Assembly (NCBI RefSeq): GCF_900496995.4
Contig: NC_044024.1
Span: 15,750,698 to 15,814,697 of the forward strand
Source of the DNA: Aquila chrysaetos chrysaetos
Taxonomy: Eukaryota > Chordata > Aves > Accipitriformes > Accipitridae
Reading direction: 5' to 3'
DNA: 64,000 nt
Part shown: in pieces, positions 1-12,000 of the stretch
Layout: each line of letters begins with the position of its first letter
Numbering within the stretch: the first letter of the stretch is position 1
Made by a program: the position numbers and the translations under genes
Notes under the pieces: model-generated
What the model was told of the DNA's origin: nothing
What the model saw: only the letters and a program-made list of their open reading frames with translations
The model's database searches: none

Positions 1-3000
1 TAAGGGAAGATTTTTTTTTCCCCCCTTGTAAATATCACGGCACTTCTGTTGCTTCTGTGCTGGCCCATCTGTGCACCATTTTCACTTGTACTGACTCATG
101 TTCACAGAGTAGTAAGAACCGTCTCTAAGCGTTTTAATTTCTGCATTAGAGTGGGCCCATTTTGCTTTTCCAGTTAGCTCCTAGGCAGTTGAGCACTGGA
201 TTTTCTTTTTTCTTAATGACATCTCTGGACTCTATCTCTGGGTTGGTATAGATTTTAATGAAGTAGCTTGCATTTTTTCATTGAGATTTTTCAAGACTTC
301 CCGTGTTTCTGGGGTTTGTTCTCTGTAGCGAGATGTGCTTTCTGCCTGTTTTCTGCATGACCAGAAGTCACTGGATGTGTACCCCCTCTGAAAGTGGGTA
401 CAACATCTTTAGTCTGTCATAAGGTTTCAAGTTCAGATATTCCAGAAGAAGGAAATGATAGGTTAAGGTTGTTCATGCGGATTGCGTTCAGGCCTGTTGA
501 GTTGCGCGGTGATCTTTTTAATGAGTGATCATGTACTCATTTTCTCCACCTCCGTCTCTTTGGGTAACCAGAGTAGACAGCAGCTGTTTACTGAACAACT
601 CTTGAATATTTTGGCTTGTCTTTGCTGTTCCATGTGCACCCAGGGTCAACTTCATTGTCTTCAGGCCAGATCTTGCTCTGGACGTAGGCTGATCACAGGC
701 TCTTTTTAGTAGCTACTTCCCCGGTGTTCACTGAGATGTAGTGTCTGTATCCTCGCTCTGCTTGAACTGTCTCCCAGCTCTCTTGTGGCCTGGTAAACCA
801 CAGAGGGCCTGCAACCAAAGGGCACATTTGCAATGAAAGCCCTACCAAGCCCTGCAGCCGCAGGAGCATCCCTGGTCACGGTTGGATGCTGCATGTGTTG
901 TCTCACAGGTGTGAGCTGGCACAGTGGGGCACCAAGCTTGCTCAGCACTGAGGATAGTCAAAGTAGCCACTGGATCGCTGCTGTACATGTGCAAACAGCA
1001 AATATATATATAAAGTCAAATTATGATCCTTTTTTCCCCCTGAGAATATGAAAAGATGATACGTATTTCACAGCAGTCAAGTCTGCCAGTATTTCAAGGT
1101 ACTGCTTTTAGAAGCATGGAGATGTGAGACCATTTCAGTAAATGAGAAAAAGATCCTTTTAACAAGGGCAAAAGAGAGTCTTTTTCTTTAAATATATTCT
1201 TGGGAAAGACTTGAGCCATTTCAGCTGAAATGATAAAGTTTAGCCTGAGGCCAAACCCAGCTGGAGAAATTCTCAGCCCAAACAATTAATTATAGATGAA
1301 GTTATGAGCAACCAAAACTGAAGTTATACAATAGTCAACTGTAATTACAGTGGTGAATTCAACTCTGCCTGTAACATTGGCACATGTGTCAATGTAAGTT
1401 CTTGGGTGACTCTCTCAGGAAGAGCCTTCTTGTAGAGCTGTATATAAACCCCAGCTTGCTGATTTGAGGGGATGGGAGCAAGCATTTCACACCAGAAATA
1501 CTCTGCTTCTGAAAGATGAATTAACTGGTGACTCAGAGCAGTGTCTTGTCTGTGTTCAGTGTTCACCCAGGGTCAGGTTTAGCTGGGCTATTATGTTTCT
1601 GTTGCACGTGGGAGGAAGGGCGTAATGAAGAGGGAGCCTCCGATGACGGAGAACAGCTCAGGCATGGGGAAGCTGGGATGGCAGAGATTAATGGGGCTGC
1701 ATCCCGTCTGCAATATCTCCATCTGAGCAAGGCTTTCCTGGGAAACTGGAAGGCAACCTCTCCATGGTGGAGGTTGTCTGTTGTAAAAGCAGTTCCTTGC
1801 TTAGCAGGGAGAACACACCAGGACCGCAAGTGTGTCCTGAACGAATTGTTCCTCATGGAGATGTTCATGCCACACACAATCACGGGCGAGCACTTTAGAA
1901 GCTTACATGTGGGGGAATATTCTCGCCTCCGTTGGCTGCTAAATTCAGCTGCATGTGAACTCTCTCAGCAGTAGAGGTAGTGCTGACAAACAGTCATTTT
2001 CGGTGATGAAAGGAGTGCAGGTGAGAGGAAATTTTGTGGGAGGAGATCCTGCTCTGAATTTCTTGTGGAAACCGTAATTATGTGATTCAGGGTAGAGAGG
2101 TATGAGGGTTTCCAGTGTAAGCTATAAAAAACGCTTAGGGAAGCAGCCTACTGATGAGGCTGCTCATTCAGACCTTATCTACTCATGCGGGAGCGTGGAA
2201 ATCTTAGCACTCCACCTTATCTCTTCTCCCCCGGGAGATCAGTGTTGAGAGAGTTTGACCTCTCGCTTACCATTTCAAATCAAACCTAGTGTAATTGTGG
2301 CTTTGGCCATGCAGTGCCTCAATCACTTAATGAAATAATCTTGTTCCCTGCCCTCGCAGACAGAAATATGTCTTGCCAAAATACCACTTAAGTGATACCT
2401 GGAGGATAGTCGTAAGGGAGTAGAGCTGTGGCAGAAACATCTGCCCTTCCTCCAGGCTTTCCCTGCAGGTGCAGGGCTTAGGATGTTTGAGGTGGTGGAA
2501 GTTTGTCCCTCTGCTTTGGGGCAGCTCCTGTTTTGTATGTGAAGAGGATCCTTGTTTCTGTGCTTGCTCCTGGGCTTTTGCAAGTTCCCTGCAGATTTAA
2601 ATGAACTTTAAATCAATGTTGATTCAAAGCGTTCAGCCCAAGGCGATCCCAGATCTGGAATGGATGTTCTCCAAAAGCAAGGGTGCCTCGGTGCCAGCAC
2701 ACGAGTATCCATACAAAGAGCTCTCAGCCAGAGCGGGCCCAGAAGCTGTTTTGCTTTCTCACACTTGGAGCTGGTATATTTTAAAGGATATCAAGCGGCA
2801 AATGTGGCAAAGGGGAAAAATTGTTACAGACTGTATTTGGCAGAAACCCAGCAAAGATAAAATACCATACGTTCTGTGCAGTGAGCTCCTACATAAATGA
2901 TTCATTCACTAGAACACAGCTGGGGTCAACACCTTCTATTTGAATAGCCCAAAGTTATGCAAATATTTTTATGTGGATTTTCTCAAAAAAAAAAAAAAAG

Positions 3001-5880
3001 ACAATATATTCTGTTCCAATAAAAAAGCTCTTTATCTATGTAACTTTTAAGAATCAAAATCCCCCAAGAACAGTGTCACTGTGTTATACACATATATACA
3101 GCAGCTGAATAGCTGGAAAATGACAAGATATGCCCTAGAGATGCAAACTCTGAAAAGATTGCTTGTTTTCCTCCGTATTGCCAGCCAAGTCTGTTCTACA
3201 AATTGTGTGTGGTGGAGATCACACTATTTCAAAATATCAAATTGCTAATTAAAGAAACTACTCAAGGAAACTTTCCAGTAGAACAATATATGCAGTGGGA
3301 TAATAGTAGTCACTATTTCTTTAATGAGTTTCTTTCCTAACCAGAATTTCTTACAATACATTCAGTGCAGCCATTCAGTTAGATTATTATGAATCACATG
3401 TGTATTATTTCTGATTCGGTATTAACATAAAAACTTCTGATGAACCATCGTATTACAAAAACAGGTCTAGTGTATAGAATGGCAATATCATTCCTGCAGA
3501 TAAAAGCCTGGAAATGAAAGTCCTTATGCAGCAATACAATTTAATGTGTTAGTTTCTAGGCTTAATTTGCAAAGGTGCTGAGGAACTACAGGTCCAACTG
3601 AAGCCAAGAAGAGCAGGGTGTCTCTGGACGGTCAGATGTGTTGATCCACAGCGTGAGCATTGCTCTGTTGTGCAGCATTGCATTCTGTAGGATCTGAATC
3701 AGCAAAAGGTAATGGGAGGGAGAAATCTTTCTTGGTGGGTGTTCTCATAACATGGTTGGTTGAGTTGGAGATTTTCTTAAATACTTATATTTTGCTATAG
3801 CAAAGTAATTTAGCAATGTCATCCGAGGGACAGTGTGTACAAGCCCTCGTGAAATGATGCGGGTAGATCAAGTCAAGCAAAAAGTAGTTTAGTTGTGCAG
3901 CAGAGAGAAGAGCGGAGAACGTGAGACATCTCTTAAATTCCTTCTTCCCTGTTCTGTGAGAGGATGGTGGTGAAAATATTCCCTTCAGGTTCTGAACAGA
4001 AGTTGACATAATGAGATGGATTTCCAAAAATATTCCAAGAGGGTGGACAGCTTTTTCAGTGGCTTGTTGGTGGTAACTGGGTGCCTCATTTGGTATTGTT
4101 GAAAATCCTTCATTCCTGCTTAAGAGGTTCCCTAGTGACTATTTCAGTTCTCTGGTGAATAAAAATGACTTCTTGATCTTGGGGTTTGCATTCCCAAATA
4201 GCCATTCTTCATATTACCCTCAAGTAAAGAGAGGAAACAACCATTTAAAGCAAAGAATGCAAGAGCTTCCGAAGTATAAAGGTAAGGCTTTCCCTCCTCA
4301 TGCATTTGGAGTGGTTACTGGGCATTAGATAAGTAGTCCTTGATGTGTCCTTGGTTTGAATCTTATTATATCACCACACAGTTAGCCAGAGATCTGTGGA
4401 ATGACTGTTCTTCAGTTGCCTTAAAAATCTCTCTTGTAGCTTCTGGTGCTCTGAATGACTTAGCTTCTTCTTTATCATCAGACTCAATGACAATGGTAGT
4501 GTTGGGATAATGGCTTTGGATGGTTCTTCCATAGCTGGTCCTCACCCTGGCGCTGGTTACCATGACTCTTCTGCATTTCCTTGCACTGGTTGACTCCCGT
4601 TCCTTTCCAAATAAGAACTGAAACAAACCCCATGGGAATGAATCACTTGGAGGAGGACAGCAGTTTCCTTTGGCTGTTATTTGAAGACAGTGGACCCAAA
4701 GCCTTCAGGTGGGGGATCAGCACTTCACTGTGCTATGTTCTACACTAACTTATAATAGAAAGATGAGAGAACTTATATACGTGAGTTAATAGGGTTCTCT
4801 GTCCATTTTGGCCAGCAAAACTGGATCAGGGTGCTGTTTTTTCTGTGTTGGTTACAGATGACCCAGTCTCTTTGGAAATTAATTTGTTGCTAAACATCAG
4901 TAGGACAATACTGTGGTCAGGCTATGTGCGCCATTGTTTTCTTGGCATCTAAGCTTCACTTGGATGTTTGCCATGAGAGTTGGTGACCTGGTGAGCTATT
5001 TCCAAATAAAACCTGTGGCATATGACTGAGGTCAGGGAGTATGGATCAGCTTAATTCCCACGTGTCCAGAGCACCCTGTCAAATACTGAGAAAAATGTTG
5101 GAGAGTCTAGCAGGTCAGACTTCACTCATCATGTCCAGACTTGGCTCTTTTGTCTCTAATGTCTAACAGGCAAGCCAAAATCTCAGTCCAATCACCGCTG
5201 TCCTCAGCACCTCCAAAATGTGGGTTGGATGTGGATTCTGTCTACCGGGCAAATCATTAGTCAATGTGTTAAGAAGCAAATAAATGTTGTTGGTGGGACT
5301 CCTTCATCCCAGGAAGAACTCAGGAAAGAAAGATGGGAAGGATCAAAGACCAGTACACTTGTCTGCCCTCATCAGAGCCACCTTCAGGCGGCTTCTGTCC
5401 TCTCAGTCTGGAAGGCATCGTGTCAGATCTGAGAGTTACTGGCCTGGGAAGCTGTTGACACCTGAAAGGTGGAAAGCGTAGAGAGAAGGAGAAGTTGGTG
5501 AAGGGCAGCAAGTGACCACAGAGTCCCTCACCATTGACCGTGGACCCCTTTGTTTTAATTTGTTTGGCGATGGGTATTCCCGCACTGCCTCAGATGCTCT
5601 CCCCTTTCCTGCCTTGCAGACCGTTGCTCTTTGCATCTCAGTGGATTTATTCTCCTCCTTATCTAATTTTAATTAAAGCTCCTTTCTCCCTTCCCCCCCC
5701 AACATAATCAACTGAAGAAAAATGAGCTGGTAAGTCATTGTTTTTACCACTTTGGCAGCAAACGAATGTTATGTCTGGCACGCTCGGCACCAAGTCAGAA
5801 AATGAATCAGCAGCTGTTGTGACAGAAGCTTTTTCCTGAATGGGGAAACAGAGACAAAAAGAAAACAGGCCAAGGAGAGG
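1..5880. other. Non-coding flank, no gene supported
   Basis: This stretch holds only short open frames (at most about 150 codons) in all six frames. None shows a recognisable domain, a chain of splice sites or a consistent reading frame. In human the gene left of HMGB3 is CD99L2, transcribed away from it. I looked for its signal-peptide exon and other exons on both strands and did not recognise any. There are A/T runs near 2985-3000 and AT-rich DNA at 2930-3600. The stretch is intergenic or intronic; which of the two cannot be decided from the sequence. Confidence 0.5.
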
Positions 5881-6130
5881 TTTCTGCGGCGGGCATTGCC
5901 AGCCCCCCACCGCCGCGACGAACGTCTTTGCCCCTCACTGGCGAAGGCAGCCCAGCTGCCGGCGCGGCCTCCCCTCTCAGCCCCCAGCATGGCGGCGGGG
6001 CCGCGAGGCGCCATTTTGTGAGTGGCGTTGGCCGGGGGCTGCTGGCCGTGGCTGTGCCGGGCGGGGAGCGGCAGGACGAGGTGTCCCGGCGCCTTGGCGG
6101 GGAGCTGGCGGTTCGGGGAAAGCAAGAGCG
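5880..6130. promoter_or_regulatory. Small orphan CpG island with opposed YY1-type motifs
   Basis: About 250 bp rich in CpG stands out sharply from CpG-poor DNA on both sides. At its centre lie ATGGCGGCGG on the + strand (5989-5998) and CGCCATTTTG (6009-6018), which reads AAAATGGCGC on the - strand. Both resemble the YY1 site commonly found at transcription starts, where it overlaps the first ATG. The + motif is followed by a possible donor, GTGAGT, at 6018. A short - strand frame starts at the AAAATGGCG motif and also has a GTGAGG donor candidate. No continuing exons were recognised in either direction. The island could be the promoter of a gene running left (CD99L2 is the synteny expectation, but its signal-peptide exon is not visible) or of a lncRNA. 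Confidence 0.5.
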
Positions 6131-7825
6131 ACCCAAATCCCTGCAGGTCTTCCTGAAAGCCCCGTCTCAGCCAGGCAGGTGGTGGGGCGTTTATGCAGGC
6201 CCAACGATCGAGAAACACTTATTTGTCCCGGGACTGCACTATGGCGTGGTTTGCCTTGTGCCCATCCACGGGAGAAGGATGAATTATTTCTTTGTGTCCT
6301 GATGGACTTGGACCCGTATTTAGTTGTTTTAAGCGGTAACCTTGCACGTATTATACACAGCACGCTGTGAGCTGCAAGGTCCTGGAGGAGGCAGTGGTTT
6401 ACGGTACCCCCAGATCGTTGTCATCCTTTGTCTTTATCTAACAGTTAACTTCCCATAAGGACTCAATTTGCTTTGTGACCTTTGGCATCTGCTGGTTCTT
6501 TCATGCCAAGCATTTGAGGGCGCATGAGAAATGCTTTTGACTACGATTATGTCTTGTTAATATATTGCAAACTATTTCTACAGGAACAGCATCAAAGTTT
6601 TATCTGCTAAATAAATACTGCCAGACTAAGCTAATATGCAGAGTAGAACTGGAGGCATTACCACACTGGAGCAGACACAAGGTCCAGCTGGAGAACAGCA
6701 CTGTACAACTGGGTGATGAGCGAAACTGGAGCTTCAGCAGGTTTGTCTGAGAAAGAGAACCGGCCTCCGTATCTCTTTGAAAGGGCTGCTTTTGCTAGGG
6801 TATTTTTAATGGGAATAACAGGCAATTGAGCCAGCTGAGCTGGTGACTTGCAACCTGAATAGCTTCAGTAAAGTCCAAAGGGACAGTGTGTGGTTGCGAG
6901 TCAGGGCAGAGGTTGTCCTGGGTTCCTGGAGACAATTATCACAATATTTATAGCTCCTTTCATGCCAAATGGACAAGCGATGTGTTTATCCTTTCCCTGT
7001 CCCTATAAATTTCCGCCTCACCTCTGCAAAACACTGTGTGCTTTAATGCCTGCCCTGTCACACACTAGTGGTGACACAGGTCGGAGCAGGGGTTTCTCCT
7101 GTGGCATGGCTGGAGGGACTCTCTCTACCCCTGGTTTTCTCTTGCTGAGCATACAGTGGTGTTCACAGGCCAGCCCATGGCCTCACCATGCCAGAAACCC
7201 TCCTGGTTTTGGTTAGGTTTTGTGCAGGGTGGGATGGGTTGTTTTATATTAGTAGGACAGTGTACAATTACTGGAAGAATAAAGCCAGGGGTCAGGTCTG
7301 TTTGATGTTTTGTGTATTGACTGACGAGGTTTTTGGTGAAGTTGCGTGCTCCATGTTTCCCTTTCAGCTCCCTTCACTCCAGTGCCAGCTCCCTCATTCT
7401 GATCCAATAAAACGCTGGTGTGTCTGTGCAGTAAAAACCTGCAGTCCCGTGGAAATGCTGGGCACAAAGCGCCTGCAACTCCACATGGTTACCCAGCCAG
7501 AGGAGGAGAATGTGGTACTGACAGCCTGGCCTGCCACAGTCATGGAAAAGTGTTTAGATAGATAGAGATTTTTTTATTCACTGATGTGACGAACAGTCAC
7601 AGCCTCAGACATACCAGTCCTCTGAGTTCTCAATTAACCGGTTTATATAGGAAAAAACTTGAGGAAGAGAAAGATTGGTCTAATAGGTGTGTAGTTACTT
7701 TAACTTTGGTTTTGCTTTAGGACTTGTATGACTGGTTGATTTACAATCCATCAAGAGGAACCCATTAGACATCACTTTCTATGGACACTGCTTTTTATTA
7801 TCTTATTATATCATTTATTTTCTCA
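6131..7825. other. Non-coding stretch right of the 5.9 kb island
   Basis: No coding region is supported. A segment at about 6582-6740 has an exon-like shape: pyrimidines and CAG before it, and CAG followed by GTTTGT after it. It lacks an open frame of any length and also contains AATAAA near 6612, so it could at most be a non-coding exon. The rest shows nothing notable. Confidence 0.35.
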
Positions 7826-7827
7826 TC

Positions 7828-8050
7828 TTGATCCTGATCCTGCAAAGCCTTTCAATCATGTGTAAATGCAGTGGTGCTCAAGGGACCTCAGCCCTGCTGG
7901 AGCAGGGACAGGACCCAGCAAGAGCCCAATGTTGCCCCAGAGGCTTCTTTAGCTCCTGAGTAACTTCATCCTGAGCTGCTGAAGTCAATGGGAGATGGGC
8001 CAGCCCTTCAAAGTAACTTCACATGAATTATTCCTAAGCGGACTTTAAGT
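7828..8050. repeat. Degenerate ancient amniote interspersed repeat
   Basis: The segment begins with GATCCTGATCCTGCAAAGC and later holds GAGTAACTTCATCC and GAAGTCAATGGGAG. These blocks match, from memory, a repeat family common in turtle and crocodile genomes that is built around GATCCTGCAAA, GAGTAACTT and a TCAATGGGA core. The copy is diverged and interrupted, as expected of an old insertion in a bird. Family assignment needs a repeat-library search. Confidence 0.45.
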
Positions 8051-8979
8051 TAGTTGATTCTGTTTGCAAAGGTGAAAAGGAGAAAATGGTGTGCTGTTGG
8101 CGAGCACGTGCCATGCCCATTGAGGTGGTGTGGAGGGACCTTTTCCAACCAGCCTCATGCACGTAAAAAGTGTATTGGGCCTGATTTTTAAGATGTGCAT
8201 GCAGCTTGCTTTGTGGGATTTACTGAAGTTGTTCATGATTTGCTCCGGGCTGCGATTATGTGAGAGGAAAATGAAGTTCATTGATTGTCTGAAGAATCAA
8301 AATCAAACCTGGAGGAGGGAAAGGTGCAGTGAAATTTCAGGACTGACCGGTCATCTGTGCAAGCATCGCTATCTCCTAACCAACAGGCAGAGTCCATCTC
8401 CTTCAAACACTGCCGAGCTTGTTGGCTGTGCTGACAGCACCAGGTTCTCTTGCAGCAGCACCCGCAGACACAGCTCTGCCGTTTTAAAGGCTTTCAGGAT
8501 TAGGCCAGGGCTCCTGCACAGCTGCGGTGCCTTGCCCCTATTTTACATCCACGGAAAGATTTTTGAATGGACTTCAGAAGCCATTAGGAACCCAAATGTC
8601 GACTTGCACTTGCAAAATGTCTCTGGTTAATGTTTTCCTACTGACGCTCTGCTTTGCTCCCCGCCTGCCAGAGTTTCCTGTGACCTATTTGAAATATCAC
8701 TCTCCTAAGTGAAAATGTGCCTCTCTTTTTCAAACTTGCAAAACTCACAAAAATAAATAGCCTAATTTGGCCAGTTAATAGCCCTCTCCTGGGGCTCCTC
8801 TCAGCAACTAAGAGGCCTTTTAAATACAACATTTGTGACTGCGTCATTAAAGCTCTGCATGATCCAAGCAGACTAAACCAAAAAGAAAGAAATGCCTTAT
8901 TTGATCTAAGTTTTCTTTTCTTTTAAATAGTGACACTAGAGACCCATTTATTTTTAATTACACAATTGCTTTATTAAAA

Positions 8980-9060
8980 GCCTAAATCCTGCAGTCCCTA
9001 GTCATTGCTCAGGCAAAACTGCTATCATTGAAGGAAGGACCTGTAGGAGTCAATCCTAAA
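8980..9060. repeat. Palindromic MITE-like relic (ancient amniote repeat)
   Basis: The left arm, CCTAAATCCTGCAGTCCCT (8981-8999), leads into TCAGGCAAAACTGC. The right arm, GGACCTGTAGGA (about 9038-9049), is an imperfect reverse complement of TCCTGCAGTCCC. This is the layout of a widespread palindromic amniote repeat that I remember as arms of AAATCCTGCAGTCC around TTTGCCTGA and a TCAATGGGA core. It is probably a non-autonomous DNA-transposon relic. The match is clearer than for the copies at 7.8 and 18.0 kb. Confidence 0.55.
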
Positions 9061-12000
9061 AATAGGGCAGCTGACAAAGTCTGCCTTTTGAAATGGGTTT
9101 GCTTTATTTTTGAAGGATTTCCTAAGTCAAAGAGAACTTGCCTCTGCTTTGCTTTTCAGTTCTGCAGCAATTTGAAAGCTGGGTGTATGAAAGCAGTCAC
9201 TCCAGAAAGCAAAACCAACCTCAGTTTTCCTTTCAGATCGGCTGTGCTGCCCTTTCCACCCTTAAACACCACCCTCTACATAGCCACTGTAGTATTTACT
9301 GGCACGAGGTATGCATGAGAATTAGCTCCGGCCCTGCCCAAACACATCCCTGAGCCTGAGCCAGCTTTGCCCTGGTGGGCCCTGAGCGGAGGTCTCCCTC
9401 GCACCCACCCATGGCACGACTTGCACTGTGCCCAAATGAGCTGCGTGAAGCCCCCAAGCTATCAGCCAGGTTGCCGGCTCCTGAACACCTGCCCTGGGCT
9501 TCTAGCAAACACAGAGCCTCCTGCAAACCCTCCCTGGGACGGGGTTTGTTCTGCGCTGCAGAGTTATGGGTACTGCTGTAGCAGCAGGCGAGCCCACCTC
9601 GAGCCCTGCGACACCTCTCTGCAGCCCTGCCTCGCACATGGGGAACAAAACCAGCTGCTGCAGATTGACAGAGGGCAGGATTGATCCTGTGCTTCCGCTC
9701 CTGTGCTAGTCCACGAGCTGTGCTACCTAAACGCATTTCTGTCTTTGGACTCCGTGTGAAGGGCAGATCTCCTTGCTAGGTTAAGACTGTGCTGCTAGCA
9801 GTAGGAGAGGGAGCAGGCTAGCCAGCCACATATATACTGGCTTATATTCTTGGGCTAAACTCCAGAGCCTTCAATTTTATTATCTAATTACCCAACCAAA
9901 CTCATTCATCTTTATTTTTCAGGCTTACCCACAGACCCCAGTTTAAATGCAGCTCTGCTATGTGAAGTGCTGCCCAGGCACTCTCCATTTGGAAAAATTC
10001 ATGGTTTCTCAGCTTTATTCGCTCAAAATGTGTTTTCTTAGTGTAAAGGATGCATGGCAGAAATCCCAGCCCCGGTCAGTGGCAGAGGTCTATGTTAGGC
10101 TGTGCTGAGACAGAGATGGCTGCATCATCACAGGCAACTGTACCAGGGGAGCAGAGGAAAGAAAACAAACCTCAAATTTTATATGAAGGTTGTGTAGCTA
10201 GATGTAGTCTTCATCACCAGTGTGATGCGTCCTGAGATTGCATACAGGGCTTTGTGGTGTGGCTCACTGCAATATATGGCTTTATTACCAAGTACAAACA
10301 CCAAGAGTTAGTAAATAAAAACAACAGGGGGGAAAAACTCCCCCCAGAAGTTAATCAGACGTCAGGAATATAACCCTGGAAACTGGAGCCCAAGAGGGCA
10401 CCAGTCCTGGTGTCCCATCCTTTTCTTCTTCAGGTCAAAGCGGGAGCTTGGCCTTGCCCCTCTGTTCTTGAGCGCCCTTGGCTAACGTGTGGCGTGAAAC
10501 CCTCCAGCCATGCGTGCCGCGGAGGGCAGCAGTGTGCTGAACGTGAGCCCTCCTCTCCATATGTTCCTATCATGTATATGTAATCCATGTACCATGCTGG
10601 GACAGAGGCTCCCTGATTAGCATAACCCTGCCCCTGCAAGGGGCTTAGCTTATAAATATTCTGCTTTTTTCTGTGCTCCTTGCCTTTATTTCCTAAGGGA
10701 ATGCAGATACTGGCAGGTTCAGTGGGCATCCGGGGCAGGTGAATGGCCAAAAAGGGCTAAAGTAGAAAACTTACCTCCAGATCTAGCAGTATTCATGTTT
10801 GCTCTCCAGTTTGCAGGGGCTGGGAGGAGGGGAGGGAAGGGAGAGGTGGCAGATGCTGCAGAGCATGAGGCTGCTGTCTCGCCAGCTTGCTTTCATCTTA
10901 GAGAGAAGAGAGATATGGGAGAGAAGCCCTCATGCAGTCTTTCTCCTGCAGAGGCCTCTTGCAGAAGGAGCCCTTCTGGTGCTGCTTTCCCAGCCCCAGC
11001 GTTCAGCCTGCTGCAGTTGAGGGGCTCTGTCTCGTAGGAGGTTGGGGCAGAGACGCAGATGCTTTGCGGAGTTCAGCGTGCCCTCCGGGCGATCAACTGC
11101 TCCCACTTCTCAGCAGGCAGTGCAGCTGGGATGAGCGCGTGGCGGGAGCAGGCAGGGAGATGTTGCGTGCGGTGCCGTGCAAGGAGCCTGAATGCAAGAG
11201 CTGCTCGGCGGGGCAATGAAGTCGTGTTGCAACGCAGGTAGGTATGTGACAGGGAGGGTGCTCTCTCCTGGCCTGCTCCGGCGCAGGAAAGGCTCTGCAG
11301 AGAGGCGGTGGTACCTTCTGCAGGACGGGCCTCGATTCGTGCAGAATAGCGCGTGGGAAGGAGCCTCCTGGAGCGCAGCACACGGAAAGCCCAGGACACG
11401 GAGCAGAAGGGGAAAGGGAGACGGGTCTGGTCAGGAGGAGGGAATGAGCAGTGGCAGGAAAAGCTGCTACATCTGGTGGTGGAGGTGCTGAACTCTGAGC
11501 GCGCCTGGTAAAAACCTGTCAGGCTCCCAGCAGCGTGCTGTGCTCTCGGAGGCTTTGCTCGGGGATGCTGTCACACACGGCCACAATTCAGTTCATTCTG
11601 CTCCTCTGGTGGCAGTGTTACTTCTCCTCATCTTGTCTCTCTGCTTGCTGTTGTCTAGGCTTTCTCCAAGCAGAGACCAGCTGACTTTATCTTCCCAGAT
11701 GTTTCTTATGATCTCTCCCATTCTAGCTTTTATCCCTGACCACAAGCAGCACTTGGAACAATTAACACCTTGTGCTCCTAACATCTTATGGTTTACAAGG
11801 CAGCTGGTTACTAGGGCAACAACTGCACTTTTTTCTTTCAGTGTATTGACTGAAAATCAACATTTTATATTAAAGGAAAAGAAAAATAATATTCTCTCTA
11901 GCCACAGTGAGTTACAACACCATCTCTCCTGTAATCAAGATATTGCTGAATTATGGTGCTATAAACAAACACTTCTGATATAACTGCAAACACTGTGGGA

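Noticed and set aside
1528-1974. A 148-codon plus-strand frame
   Set aside because: The opposite strand is also open, and no domain or splice signals support it.
4366-4626. An 86-codon minus-strand frame with non-repetitive, protein-like composition
   Set aside because: It looks more protein-like than most, but it has no homologue that I recognise, no promoter and no clear exon boundaries. A conservation test would be needed to revive it.
5977-6363. Minus-strand coding exon starting at the AAAATGGCG motif, possibly CD99L2 exon 1
   Set aside because: CD99L2 exon 1 should encode a hydrophobic signal peptide. The translation is Ala/Gly/Arg-rich with no hydrophobic core, so only a promoter-like island is claimed.
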